From Eubacterium sp. (GTDB taxonomy: Bacteria; Bacillota; Clostridia; Peptostreptococcales; Anaerovoracaceae), in the NCBI GenBank assembly GCA_021769965.1, contig JAETRU010000005.1, positions 1-64,000 of the forward strand: a stretch of DNA of 64,000 bases. Direction: 5' to 3'. Positions 15,773 through 23,537 of this stretch are shown here, piece after piece. Numbering within the stretch: position 1 is the first letter of the stretch; each line of letters begins with the position of its first letter. The notes under the pieces are model-generated. The model was given only the letters and a program-made list of their open reading frames with translations, searched no databases and was not told the DNA's origin. Made by a program: the position numbers and the translations under genes.

Positions 15773-17086
15773 ATGGGAATTAAAGTGGCCAAATTCGGCG
15801 GCTCTTCAGTTGCCGACGGAATTCAGCTTACGAAGACCAAACAGATCATCGAAGCGGACCCGGACAGACGGTATGTCGTAGTATCAGCGCCGGGCAAAAG
15901 ATTTGACGGAGATAATAAGATCACAGATCTTCTGTATCTGTGTAAGACACATATGGAGCACAATCTGCCTTACGATCAGGTATTTCAGGTGGTCACGGAC
16001 CGTTTTATGGCCGTGCAGCTGAACCTGGGAGTGGATGTGGATCTGCAGGAGCATTTTGAGCGGATCAAAGAGAATCTGCGAAAGGGCTGCAGCGCGGATT
16101 ATATCGCCAGCCGGGGAGAATATCTCAACGCGGTTCTGATCGCGGCTTTCCTGGGCTATGACTTCGTGGACACGGAAGGCCTGATCCTCTTTGACAACAA
16201 GGGCAGACTGCTGCAGGAGGAGACGGACGCGGCGCTGAGAGCGGAGCTTGCCAAGCACGAGCATGCTGTGCTTCCGGGTTTTTATGGTTCTAATCAGGAG
16301 GATGGCAAAGTGCGCACCTTCTCCAGAGGCGGATCCGATATCACAGGTTCTCTGGTGGCTCGGGCCGTGGGCGCTGACGTGTACGAAAACTGGACCGACG
16401 TTTCCGGTTTTCTTATGGCGGACCCGCGGATCGTCAAATCCCCTAAACCGATCCATAAAATTTCATACAAGGAGCTGAGAGAGCTGTCCTACATGGGTGC
16501 CTCTGTGCTCCATGAGGATGCAATTTATCCGGCGCGTATCGCGAATATTCCGATCAATATCAGAAATACCAATCATCCGGAGGATCCGGGAACTGTCATC
16601 ACCGCGGAGCATGACGTGACCAACACCAATGTGGTCACCGGCATCGCAGGCAGCAAGGACTTTACCGTTATTGCCATCTACAAGAACATGATGAGCTCGG
16701 AAAGAGGTTTTGTCAGAAGAATTCTGGGCATTCTGGAAGATTTTGATATCAACTTTGAGCACCTGCCGAGCGGCATCGATACTGTCTCTGTTGTCGTGTC
16801 CAACAAGAGTATCGACGGCAGACTGGATGAACTGCTGGACGCTTTCGAGAAGCAGCTCAGCCCGGACAGCATGGAGGTCTTTGAGGATATCGCTTTGATC
16901 GCGACGGTCGGCTGCGGTATGAGCAGCAGGCCCGGCGTTTCCGCGAAGCTGTTTTCGGCGCTGGCGGAAGCCAATGTCAACATCAGGATGATCGATCAGG
17001 GCTCCAGCGAGATGAATATCATCGTCGGCGTGAAAAACAGTGATTTTAACGCTGCCATCAAAGCGATCTACGAAGCATTTGCGTAG
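15773..17086 (+). CDS. lysC: aspartate kinase
   Basis: Monofunctional aspartate kinase of 437 residues, catalysing ATP-dependent phosphorylation of L-aspartate, the first step to lysine, methionine, threonine and diaminopimelate. The N-terminal VAKFGGSSVAD binds ATP and aspartate; FSRGGSDITGSLVARAVGADVYENWTDV is the conserved substrate/nucleotide region with the key Arg-Gly-Gly-Ser-Asp. Two C-terminal ACT domains (about 300-437) give allosteric feedback control. ATG 15773 has AGGAGGAA upstream. A simple hairpin terminator follows, so the gene is monocistronic. No riboswitch seen. Confidence 0.95.
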   Translation: MGIKVAKFGGSSVADGIQLTKTKQIIEADPDRRYVVVSAPGKRFDGDNKITDLLYLCKTHMEHNLPYDQVFQVVTDRFMAVQLNLGVDVDLQEHFERIKENLRKGCSADYIASRGEYLNAVLIAAFLGYDFVDTEGLILFDNKGRLLQEETDAALRAELAKHEHAVLPGFYGSNQEDGKVRTFSRGGSDITGSLVARAVGADVYENWTDVSGFLMADPRIVKSPKPIHKISYKELRELSYMGASVLHEDAIYPARIANIPINIRNTNHPEDPGTVITAEHDVTNTNVVTGIAGSKDFTVIAIYKNMMSSERGFVRRILGILEDFDINFEHLPSGIDTVSVVVSNKSIDGRLDELLDAFEKQLSPDSMEVFEDIALIATVGCGMSSRPGVSAKLFSALAEANVNIRMIDQGSSEMNIIVGVKNSDFNAAIKAIYEAFA

Positions 17087-17118
17087 AGCGGGAAACCAAA
17101 ACAGAATACCTTTTCATT

Positions 17119-17148
17119 TCCCACCCATTTTTGGGTGGGATTTTCTTT
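17119..17148 (+). terminator. terminator of lysC
   Basis: TCCCACCCA (17119-17127), loop TTTT, TGGGTGGGA (17132-17140), then TTTTCTTT. Confidence 0.9.
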
Positions 17149-17227
17149 GCCTCCGCAGGTTCTAAATCCGGGCAAGCCTGCATATATAGAATGTATGTGA
17201 AAAAGAACGGAACTTCTGGAGGCAGAG

Positions 17228-17908
17228 ATGATAGCGGAAGATAAGAGAATCAGAATCATCGCGGGTCATTACGGCAGCGGTAAGACGGAGTTTGCGGTCA
17301 ATTATGTGACAAAGCTGCGGGAGATGACGGCAGGCAGAGTGGCTGTTGCCGATCTGGATATCGTAAACGTCTATTTTCGTTCCCGCGAGAAGAAGGAGGA
17401 GCTTGAGGCAAAGGGTGTACAGGTTATCGCGTCCAATCTGGATACGTCGGCCGCCGATGTGCCCGCGGTTTCCGGAGCCATGACCATGCCGGTGGTGAAC
17501 AGGGCGTATCAATATGTGATCGATCTTGGCGGAAGCAGTACAGGCACCCTGGTGCTGGGAAGGATCAAACCGCTTCTGGATCACAGCGAGACAGACTTTT
17601 TTATGGTAGTCAATACATATAGGCCCGATACCGCTGCCCCTGCGGGGATCATCAGACAGATGAGAGATCTGGAGTATGCGGCAGGGCTGAAGGTGACGGG
17701 CTTCATCAATAATACAAATCTGGTGCGGGAGACGACAGCGGACTGCCTGCGCCGCGGAGATGCGATATTGAAGGAGGTAGCAGCGCGGACAGGAATACCC
17801 GTAAAGTATGTTTCCTACGTTGAAGCCCTGTTGACAGAGGAAGTGCCTGATGGACTTGCTGGGGAGCTGTTCCCCATGGAGTTATATATGAGGAAAACAT
17901 GGATGTAA
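17228..17908 (+). CDS. P-loop ATPase linked to the Vor operon
   Basis: MinD/SIMIBI-like ATP-binding protein of 226 residues. Walker A is GHYGSGKTEF (residues 13-22), then VAVADLDIVNVYFRSRE, the position where MinD/ArsA-type ATPases place the switch I Asp, and YQYVIDLGGSSTGT as switch II. It precedes the ferredoxin and three subunits of a 2-oxoacid oxidoreductase with 29 bp spacing, so it belongs to that operon. Its role is not established; cofactor loading or complex assembly would suit a protein of this fold. Start ATG 17228 has CTGGAGG upstream. No metal-binding CxxC is seen, which argues against a typical Fe-S scaffold. Confidence 0.7.
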   Translation: MIAEDKRIRIIAGHYGSGKTEFAVNYVTKLREMTAGRVAVADLDIVNVYFRSREKKEELEAKGVQVIASNLDTSAADVPAVSGAMTMPVVNRAYQYVIDLGGSSTGTLVLGRIKPLLDHSETDFFMVVNTYRPDTAAPAGIIRQMRDLEYAAGLKVTGFINNTNLVRETTADCLRRGDAILKEVAARTGIPVKYVSYVEALLTEEVPDGLAGELFPMELYMRKTWM

Positions 17909-17937
17909 AGTCCGATTTTTGTGGAGGTGCGTATTGA

Positions 17938-18153
17938 ATGGCAAAAGGTAAGGTAACGATCTGTGATATGATCTGCAAGGGCTGCGGCCTTTGTGTCGCT
18001 GTCTGTCCTAAGAAGGTGCTGGCTCTTTCGACGACAGAGATCAATGCGGCAGGCTATAATCCTGCAGAGACGGTGAGCGACGGGTGTATCGCCTGCATGA
18101 GCTGCGCGAAGATGTGTCCGGACTGCGCGATCACAGTAGAAAAGCTGGGCTGA
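17938..18153 (+). CDS. 2x[4Fe-4S] ferredoxin-like delta subunit of 2-oxoacid oxidoreductase
   Basis: Small 71-residue ferredoxin with two cluster motifs, CKGCGLCVAVCP (17-28) and CIACMSCAKMCP, each with the four cysteines needed for a [4Fe-4S] cluster. As the delta (VorD/KorD) subunit it wires the thiamine-diphosphate site to external ferredoxin. The start is ATG 17938 after GGAGGTG. It sits between the P-loop ATPase and the alpha subunit gene, 20 bp before the latter, in one operon. Confidence 0.9.
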   Translation: MAKGKVTICDMICKGCGLCVAVCPKKVLALSTTEINAAGYNPAETVSDGCIACMSCAKMCPDCAITVEKLG

Positions 18154-18173
18154 CAGAGAGGGGGATTTTTTTA

Positions 18174-19235
18174 ATGGCAAAGGTTTTGATGAAAGGCAAT
18201 GAAGCCGTAGGCAGAGCAGCGATAGAGGCGGGCTGCAGATTTTTTTTCGGCTATCCGATCACGCCTCAGTCGGAAATACCGGAGTACTTATCCAATGAGC
18301 TGCCAAAGGTCGGAGGCACGTTTGTGCAGGCAGAATCCGAGGTGGCGGCGATCAACATGGTATACGGCGCGGCAGCGGCAGGCGCCCGCGTTCTGACAAG
18401 CTCTTCCTCTCCCGGCATAGCCCTGAAACAGGAAGGCATCGGATATATCTCCAACGCGGGACTTCCGGCGGTGATCATCAACATGATGCGGGGCGGTCCG
18501 GGGCTTGGAACGATCCAGCCGGGCCAGGCTGACTATAACATGGCGGTAAAGGGCGGCGCCAACGGCGATTATCACAATGTGGTCCTGGCTCCGGCATCGG
18601 TGCAGGAAGCGGTGGACATGGTCATAGAAGCCTTTGATATCTCTGATATGTACGGCACGCCTGTCATTGTTCTGGCTGACGGCCTGATCGGTCAGATGAT
18701 GGAGCCTGTGGAGTTCAGCTACGTCCGCAGAGATGGCATCCCTGAAAAGACGTGGGCTTTAACCGGCCGGGGAAAAGGCGAAAAACACAATATTAAAAAT
18801 CTGGTCATCGATCCTGATGACTGCGAGGCGTGGAACCATGAGCATTTTGCCGTATATGAGAAGATCGAGGCAAATGAACAGGACTGGGAGGAATATCTGA
18901 TGGACGACGCGGAGTATGCGTTCATTTCCTACGGTACGGCCTCCCGGGTGGTGAGAACAGCTATCGGAATCTTAAGAGCAGAAGGCTGTAGAGTAGGAAT
19001 GGTTCGGCCGAAGACGCTGTGGCCGTTCCCGCAGAAAGCCTTTGATAAGTGGAACGGACGGATCAGAAAGTTTCTGGATGTGGAGATGTCCATGGGACAG
19101 ATGGCCGCCGATGTGGCATACGCCTGCAACGACAGAGAAAAGGTTGCCTTTTACGGCAGGACAGGAGGCAACGTGCCGACTGTGGATGAAATCGCTGAAT
19201 TTGCCAGAAAACATATGGGAGGTGACAGAGCATGA
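18174..19235 (+). CDS. vorB: 2-oxoacid:ferredoxin oxidoreductase alpha subunit (VorB/KorA)
   Basis: Pyrimidine-domain and C-terminal-domain subunit of 353 residues. The N-terminus MAKVLMKGNEAVGRAAIEAGC followed by FFGYPITPQSEIPEYLS is characteristic of the VorB/KorA group, which oxidises branched-chain 2-oxoacids or 2-oxoglutarate to acyl-CoA and CO2 while reducing ferredoxin. Further conserved segments are ESEVAAINMVYGAAAAGARVLTSS and MRGGPGLGTIQPGQADY. The open frame continues upstream into the ferredoxin gene, but ATG 18174 is placed just after GAGGGGG and gives the family start. It overlaps the beta gene by four bases (ATGA). Confidence 0.9.
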   Translation: MAKVLMKGNEAVGRAAIEAGCRFFFGYPITPQSEIPEYLSNELPKVGGTFVQAESEVAAINMVYGAAAAGARVLTSSSSPGIALKQEGIGYISNAGLPAVIINMMRGGPGLGTIQPGQADYNMAVKGGANGDYHNVVLAPASVQEAVDMVIEAFDISDMYGTPVIVLADGLIGQMMEPVEFSYVRRDGIPEKTWALTGRGKGEKHNIKNLVIDPDDCEAWNHEHFAVYEKIEANEQDWEEYLMDDAEYAFISYGTASRVVRTAIGILRAEGCRVGMVRPKTLWPFPQKAFDKWNGRIRKFLDVEMSMGQMAADVAYACNDREKVAFYGRTGGNVPTVDEIAEFARKHMGGDRA

Positions 19236-19984
19236 CGATCGTATTCAGGAAGACAGAGGCGCTGACAGGCGCAAAGCTGCATTACTGCCCCGGCTGCGCC
19301 CACGGTATCGTACACAGACTTATCGCGGAAGCGTTAGAGGAACTGGGTGAAGTGGAAAACGCCATCGCGTGCGTTCCTGTAGGCTGCGCTGTATTTGCCA
19401 ACAACTACTTCAACTTTGACGCGATCCAGTGTGCCCACGGCCGGGCTCCGGCCACGGCTACCGGCATCAAAAGGGTCCATCCGGACAACATCGTTATGAC
19501 CTATCAGGGCGACGGTGACCTGGCTTCTATCGGCACCTGCGAGATCGTGCACGCCGCGGCCAGAGGGGAAAAGATCACTACAGTCTTTATCAATAACGGT
19601 ATTTACGGCATGACCGGCGGGCAGATGGCGCCTACCACCCTGCCCGGCATGAAAGCGACCACGGCACAGAGGGGCCGCGATCCAGAGATCAACGGCAACC
19701 CGCTGAGAGTCTGCGAAATGCTGTCATCTCTGACGGGTCCGGCATATATCGAAAGAGTGAGCGTTTCCACCCCGGCTCAGGTGACAGCCGCGAAGAAAGC
19801 CATCAAAAAGGCCTTTGAGATTCAGAGACGGGGTCTGGGATTCACCTTCGTGGAGGTGGTGTCCTCCTGCCCTACAAACTGGGGACTGACGCCGGTAAAA
19901 GCTATGGAGTTTGTGAGAGAAAAAATGATCCCTTACTATCCTCTGGGCGTTTTCAAGGATATTACAGCAGAGGAGGGCAGGTAA
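19232..19984 (+). CDS. 2-oxoacid:ferredoxin oxidoreductase beta subunit (thiamine diphosphate binding)
   Basis: Beta subunit (VorA/KorB type), 250 residues. The ThDP motif is complete: GDGDLASIGTCEIVHAA with GDG, ending in NNGIYGMTGGQ. Cys20 and Cys23 in YCPGCAHG near the start belong to the usual cluster or substrate-side motif. The enzyme decarboxylates 2-oxoacids derived from amino acids, fitting a peptide-fermenting cell. It begins inside the alpha stop codon and ends one base before the gamma gene, so translation is coupled. Exact substrate (isovalerate precursors or 2-oxoglutarate) cannot be told from sequence. Confidence 0.9.
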   Translation: MTIVFRKTEALTGAKLHYCPGCAHGIVHRLIAEALEELGEVENAIACVPVGCAVFANNYFNFDAIQCAHGRAPATATGIKRVHPDNIVMTYQGDGDLASIGTCEIVHAAARGEKITTVFINNGIYGMTGGQMAPTTLPGMKATTAQRGRDPEINGNPLRVCEMLSSLTGPAYIERVSVSTPAQVTAAKKAIKKAFEIQRRGLGFTFVEVVSSCPTNWGLTPVKAMEFVREKMIPYYPLGVFKDITAEEGR

Positions 19985-19985
19985 T

Positions 19986-20549
19986 ATGAATACATTTTCT
20001 ACTATCATCGCCGGATTTGGCGGACAGGGATCGCTGCTCATGGGAAAGATCATGGCTTACTGCGGCATGCTGGAAGGCAGGGAGGTGTCCTGGTGTCCTT
20101 CCTACGGTCCTGAAATGCGCGGCGGCACAGCTAATGTATGCGTGATCATCTCAGATGAAAGCATCGGTTCGCCTGTTATCACAAAGGACGCCGACTGCGT
20201 CGTCGCTCTGAATCAGCCTTCCCTGGACAAATTTGCCCCTGCAGTGAAGGAAGGAGGCTGGCTGGTCACAAATGCGGATCTGTGTTCCGCGGAGGAGCTT
20301 CAGATCAAAGACGGTGTAAAGATCCTCGCGGTACCTGCCAACAGAATGGCCGCGGAAGTTTTCGGCGGCTTCAGGCTGGCCAATCTGATCATGCTGGGCG
20401 CGGTAGTCGCCGCTACCGGCGCGGTTAAGGCAGAAGACATAGACGATACCTTTGCCCATGTATTTGAAGGCGGCAAGGCCAGATTCATCCCGGACAACAA
20501 AAAGGCCTTTGAGATAGGCTGCGCGTTCGCTAAAGAGATGATAATATAG
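19986..20549 (+). CDS. 2-oxoacid:ferredoxin oxidoreductase gamma subunit (VorC/KorC)
   Basis: Gamma subunit of 187 residues that binds coenzyme A in this enzyme family. The family start TIIAGFGGQGSLLMGKIMAYCGM and the SWCPSYGPEMRGGTANVCVIIS segment are both present, along with VVALNQPSLDKFAP. Last gene of the five-gene operon (ATPase, delta, alpha, beta, gamma), followed by a strong terminator. Length is normal for the family. Confidence 0.92.
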   Translation: MNTFSTIIAGFGGQGSLLMGKIMAYCGMLEGREVSWCPSYGPEMRGGTANVCVIISDESIGSPVITKDADCVVALNQPSLDKFAPAVKEGGWLVTNADLCSAEELQIKDGVKILAVPANRMAAEVFGGFRLANLIMLGAVVAATGAVKAEDIDDTFAHVFEGGKARFIPDNKKAFEIGCAFAKEMII

Positions 20550-20586
20550 CGGAAAACGTTAGAAGACCATGATTTGAAAACCTATG

Positions 20587-20613
20587 CCCCGGAGGGTTAC
20601 TCCGGGGTTTTTC
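20587..20613 (+). terminator. terminator of the Vor operon
   Basis: CCCCGGAG (20587-20594), loop GGTTA, CTCCGGGG (20600-20607), then TTTTTC. Confidence 0.92.
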
Positions 20614-20626
20614 GATGTTTTCTGTC

Positions 20627-20655
20627 TTGACACTGGATAATTCGTGTGCTAGAAT
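20627..20655 (+). promoter_or_regulatory. promoter of the marR-ABC exporter operon
   Basis: TTGACA (20627-20632), 17-bp spacer, TAGAAT (20650-20655), near consensus. Confidence 0.8.
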
Positions 20656-20669
20656 AATTCTGCTGAAAA

Positions 20670-20692
20670 AATAATTAACGCCGTTAATTATT
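20670..20692. promoter_or_regulatory. probable MarR operator
   Basis: Perfect 10-bp inverted repeat AATAATTAAC-GCC-GTTAATTATT starting about 8 bp after the expected transcription start. Size and AT-rich palindromic form match MarR-family operators; the first gene downstream is a MarR regulator, so autorepression is likely. Confidence 0.75.
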
Positions 20693-20739
20693 AAAATGTG
20701 ATAAGATAATATAGCATGCGTCAGAAAAAGGTGAAAACG

Positions 20740-21216
20740 ATGAGGAAAGAACAGAAAATATTTTTTGAGATCATGTCGGAGTTCAAAAAGCTGAATATGT
20801 CGGTCATACTGCCGGGGATATCCCATGGCGACCATATGCTTCTGCAGACCATCAGACGTCTGGAAGAAAACAGAAAGGACAGCGTGAAGGTGTCTCAGGT
20901 GGTGAGATTCCTTGGTCTGCCGCCGCCTGCGGTGTCCCGGGGACTGAGGATCCTGGATCAGAAAGGCTATATCCGGAGGACCGTAGATGAATCAGACCGC
21001 AGGAATACCTTTGTGACGCTGACGGAGGGCGGCCGGAGTATTTTGCGGGAGGCCGACCTTGCCGTGGAAAACTTTTCAGAGGCGGTCTTTGATAATATAG
21101 GAGATGAAACGATGGAAAGACTCAATGAATACTTCCGCAGATTTCTGGAAGCATCCAAAGAGGAACTGGCCAAGAGAAAACAAGATAAGAACAACAGGGA
21201 GGGAGAAGGAGTATGA
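20740..21216 (+). CDS. MarR-family repressor of the ABC exporter
   Basis: Winged-helix regulator of 158 residues. The DNA-binding part includes VSQVVRFLGLPPPAVSRGLRIL (recognition helix) and the wing YIRRTVDESDRRNTFVTLTEGG, a typical MarR signature; helices at both ends form the dimer interface. ATG 20740 has AAGGTGA 7-8 nt upstream; an in-frame ATG at 20716 would add eight residues but has no ribosome site. Overlaps the first exporter gene by four bases (ATGA), so it regulates its own operon, probably through the palindrome at 20670-20692. The ligand is probably a drug or lipophilic compound pumped by the exporter. Confidence 0.88.
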   Translation: MRKEQKIFFEIMSEFKKLNMSVILPGISHGDHMLLQTIRRLEENRKDSVKVSQVVRFLGLPPPAVSRGLRILDQKGYIRRTVDESDRRNTFVTLTEGGRSILREADLAVENFSEAVFDNIGDETMERLNEYFRRFLEASKEELAKRKQDKNNREGEGV

Positions 21217-23537
21217 AACAGATTTTTAAAAATCTGATCCCCTACTGGAAACCGGTGATCCTGATCGTGCTGCTTCTGGCGGTGCAGGCCTATTGTGACC
21301 TGTCGCTGCCGCAGTATACTTCAGATATCATCGATGTGGGGATCATGAACAACGGCGTAGAGCACATCACGCCGGAAAGGATCACAGCGCAGGAATACAG
21401 GGAAGCGCAGATCTTTATGAATGAAGAAGAAAAGGAGCTGTGGCAGAACGCCTATACGGAAGACGGCGAGTTTTACAGCCGCAGCGTCAGTGATGAGGAA
21501 GAACTGGACGCTCTGGATAAAAAACTGCTGACATCGCTGGCTTTGACGTATCAGCTGGGCCATATGACTGAGGCTGATTTCAAGGACACGGTAAAAAAAG
21601 CGCTGGAGGCTGGCGATGCCGATCCGCAGATGGCTGCCGCGGCGGCCCGGATCGACGAGATGTCCGTTGCGGATATCGAAGCTCTGATGCATACGGACAT
21701 CGACAGCTTTGAAGCGGAAGACGAAGACGGCAATACTGAGGTCTACGTAGATATGCGTTCTTTGATGGAAGGCATGATCGCCAGCGGACAGATGGACGGT
21801 TCTATGATCAGAGACGCCAGGCAGTCCATGGAAGACATGATAGAGTCCATAGGCAGCGAGACGCTGCAGTCCATGGGTATCGCCTACGCGGCAGCCTGTG
21901 ATGAGGCCGCGGGACTGGACGTGGACGATATGCAGATGGATTATCTGTGGGCCGCTGGAGGCAGGATGCTCCTGATGGCGCTTTTGATGCTGGCGGCGGC
22001 TGTTGCAGTATCGTTTCTGGCTGCCAGAGTCGGCGCCGGCGTAGGCCGGGATCTGCGCGGGAAGGTGTTCCATAATGTCATCGGATTTTCCAACGCGGAG
22101 ATGGATCAGTTTTCTACGGCTTCTCTGATCACACGGAGTACCAACGATGTGCAGCAGATTCAGATGGTCACAGCCATGATGCTGCGGATGGTGCTCTATG
22201 CTCCGATCATAGGAGTGGGCGGTATCTATAAGGTGGCCCGCACAGGCGCGCATATGGAATGGGTCATCGCTCTGGGCGTGCTGGTCATTATCGGCTTTGT
22301 CGGTCTTCTGGTGTCCGTCGCCATGCCGAAGTTTAAGATCATGCAGAAGCTGGTGGACGCTCTGAATCTGGTATCTCGCGAGATCCTCACCGGCCTTTCT
22401 GTCATCAGGGCCTTTGGCCGTGAAAAGACTGAAGAGGAACGCTTTGATGAGGCCAATCAGAACCTGAAGAAGACGCAGCTGTTCACGAATCGTGTCATGA
22501 CCTTTATGATGCCGGGGATGATGATGGTCATGAACTGTCTGGTCATCCTGATCATGTGGGTAGGCGCGCACCGTATCGACACGGGAGACCTGCAGGTCGG
22601 CGCCATGACCGCGTTCATCACCTATTCTATGATGATCGTCATGTCTTTCCTGATGCTGACTATGATGTCTATTATGCTGCCTCGCGCCGGCGTCGCGGCC
22701 GAACGTATCGACGAGGTCATCCGGACCCGGTCTTCCATCGAGGATCCGACAGATCCGGTATCTGACCGGGTGTCTGACGGCATTGTGGAGTTTTCCCATG
22801 TGAATTTCCGCTATCCGGGGGCGAAGGAGGATGTCCTGCACGATATCAGCTTTCGGGCGGAGCCGGGCAAGGTAACGGCCATCATCGGCAGCACCGGTGC
22901 GGGCAAGACGACTCTGGTCAATCTGATACCGCGTTTTTACGATGTGACCGGCGGCTCTGTGACACTGGACGGCGTGGATATCCGGCAGATGTCCATGGAG
23001 AATCTGAGAAACGCCATAGGTTTTGTGCCGCAGAAGGGCGTTCTGTTCTCAGGCACCATTGCCAGCAACCTGCGCTTTGGCGATGAAAACGCATCAGATG
23101 AACAGATCCGCTTTGCCGCAGAGATCGCGCAGGCAGCGGACTTTATCGAAGAAAAAGACGAAAAATACGACAGCTATATCGCACAGGGCGGCAGCAATGT
23201 GTCAGGCGGGCAGAAACAGCGTCTGGCTATCGCCAGAGCCATTGCCAAAAGGCCGAAGATCTTCGTTTTTGACGACAGCTTTTCTGCTCTGGATATGAAG
23301 ACAGACGCAAAGCTGCGGAAGGCTTTTGCCGCAGGTATCAAAGACAGCACAGAGATCATTGTGGCGCAGCGTATCAGCACGATCCTTCATGCGGATCAGA
23401 TCCTGGTGCTGGATGACGGTGAGATCGCGGGCAAAGGAACCCATGAAGAACTGATGGAGACCTGCGAGGTCTACCGACAGATCGCGTATTCACAGCTGTC
23501 AGAAAAAGAACTGAAGGGGGTGAACCGGCATGAGTAA
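21213..23537 (+). CDS. ABC exporter subunit with degenerate ATP site and large extracellular insert
   Basis: Fused membrane/ATPase half-transporter of 774 residues. After the first transmembrane helix (about 14-32) comes an acidic, soluble stretch of some 220 residues that should lie outside the cell, then five more helices (about 248-520). ATPase domain: Walker A GSTGAGKTT, Q-loop FVPQKGV, signature VSGGQKQR, Walker B IFVFDDSFSALD and H-loop VAQRIST. The catalytic Glu after Walker B is Asp and the switch His is Gln, the known signs of the degenerate partner in heterodimeric multidrug exporters such as TM287/288. Pairs with the next gene, overlapping it by 8 bp. Confidence 0.92.
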   Translation: MKQIFKNLIPYWKPVILIVLLLAVQAYCDLSLPQYTSDIIDVGIMNNGVEHITPERITAQEYREAQIFMNEEEKELWQNAYTEDGEFYSRSVSDEEELDALDKKLLTSLALTYQLGHMTEADFKDTVKKALEAGDADPQMAAAAARIDEMSVADIEALMHTDIDSFEAEDEDGNTEVYVDMRSLMEGMIASGQMDGSMIRDARQSMEDMIESIGSETLQSMGIAYAAACDEAAGLDVDDMQMDYLWAAGGRMLLMALLMLAAAVAVSFLAARVGAGVGRDLRGKVFHNVIGFSNAEMDQFSTASLITRSTNDVQQIQMVTAMMLRMVLYAPIIGVGGIYKVARTGAHMEWVIALGVLVIIGFVGLLVSVAMPKFKIMQKLVDALNLVSREILTGLSVIRAFGREKTEEERFDEANQNLKKTQLFTNRVMTFMMPGMMMVMNCLVILIMWVGAHRIDTGDLQVGAMTAFITYSMMIVMSFLMLTMMSIMLPRAGVAAERIDEVIRTRSSIEDPTDPVSDRVSDGIVEFSHVNFRYPGAKEDVLHDISFRAEPGKVTAIIGSTGAGKTTLVNLIPRFYDVTGGSVTLDGVDIRQMSMENLRNAIGFVPQKGVLFSGTIASNLRFGDENASDEQIRFAAEIAQAADFIEEKDEKYDSYIAQGGSNVSGGQKQRLAIARAIAKRPKIFVFDDSFSALDMKTDAKLRKAFAAGIKDSTEIIVAQRISTILHADQILVLDDGEIAGKGTHEELMETCEVYRQIAYSQLSEKELKGVNRHE

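Noticed and set aside
21321-22841. long open frame on the minus strand opposite the first ABC exporter subunit
   Set aside because: It is the shadow of a well-supported gene with full ABC motifs; the translation is low in complexity, rich in His, Gln and Arg, with no family motif or ribosome site.
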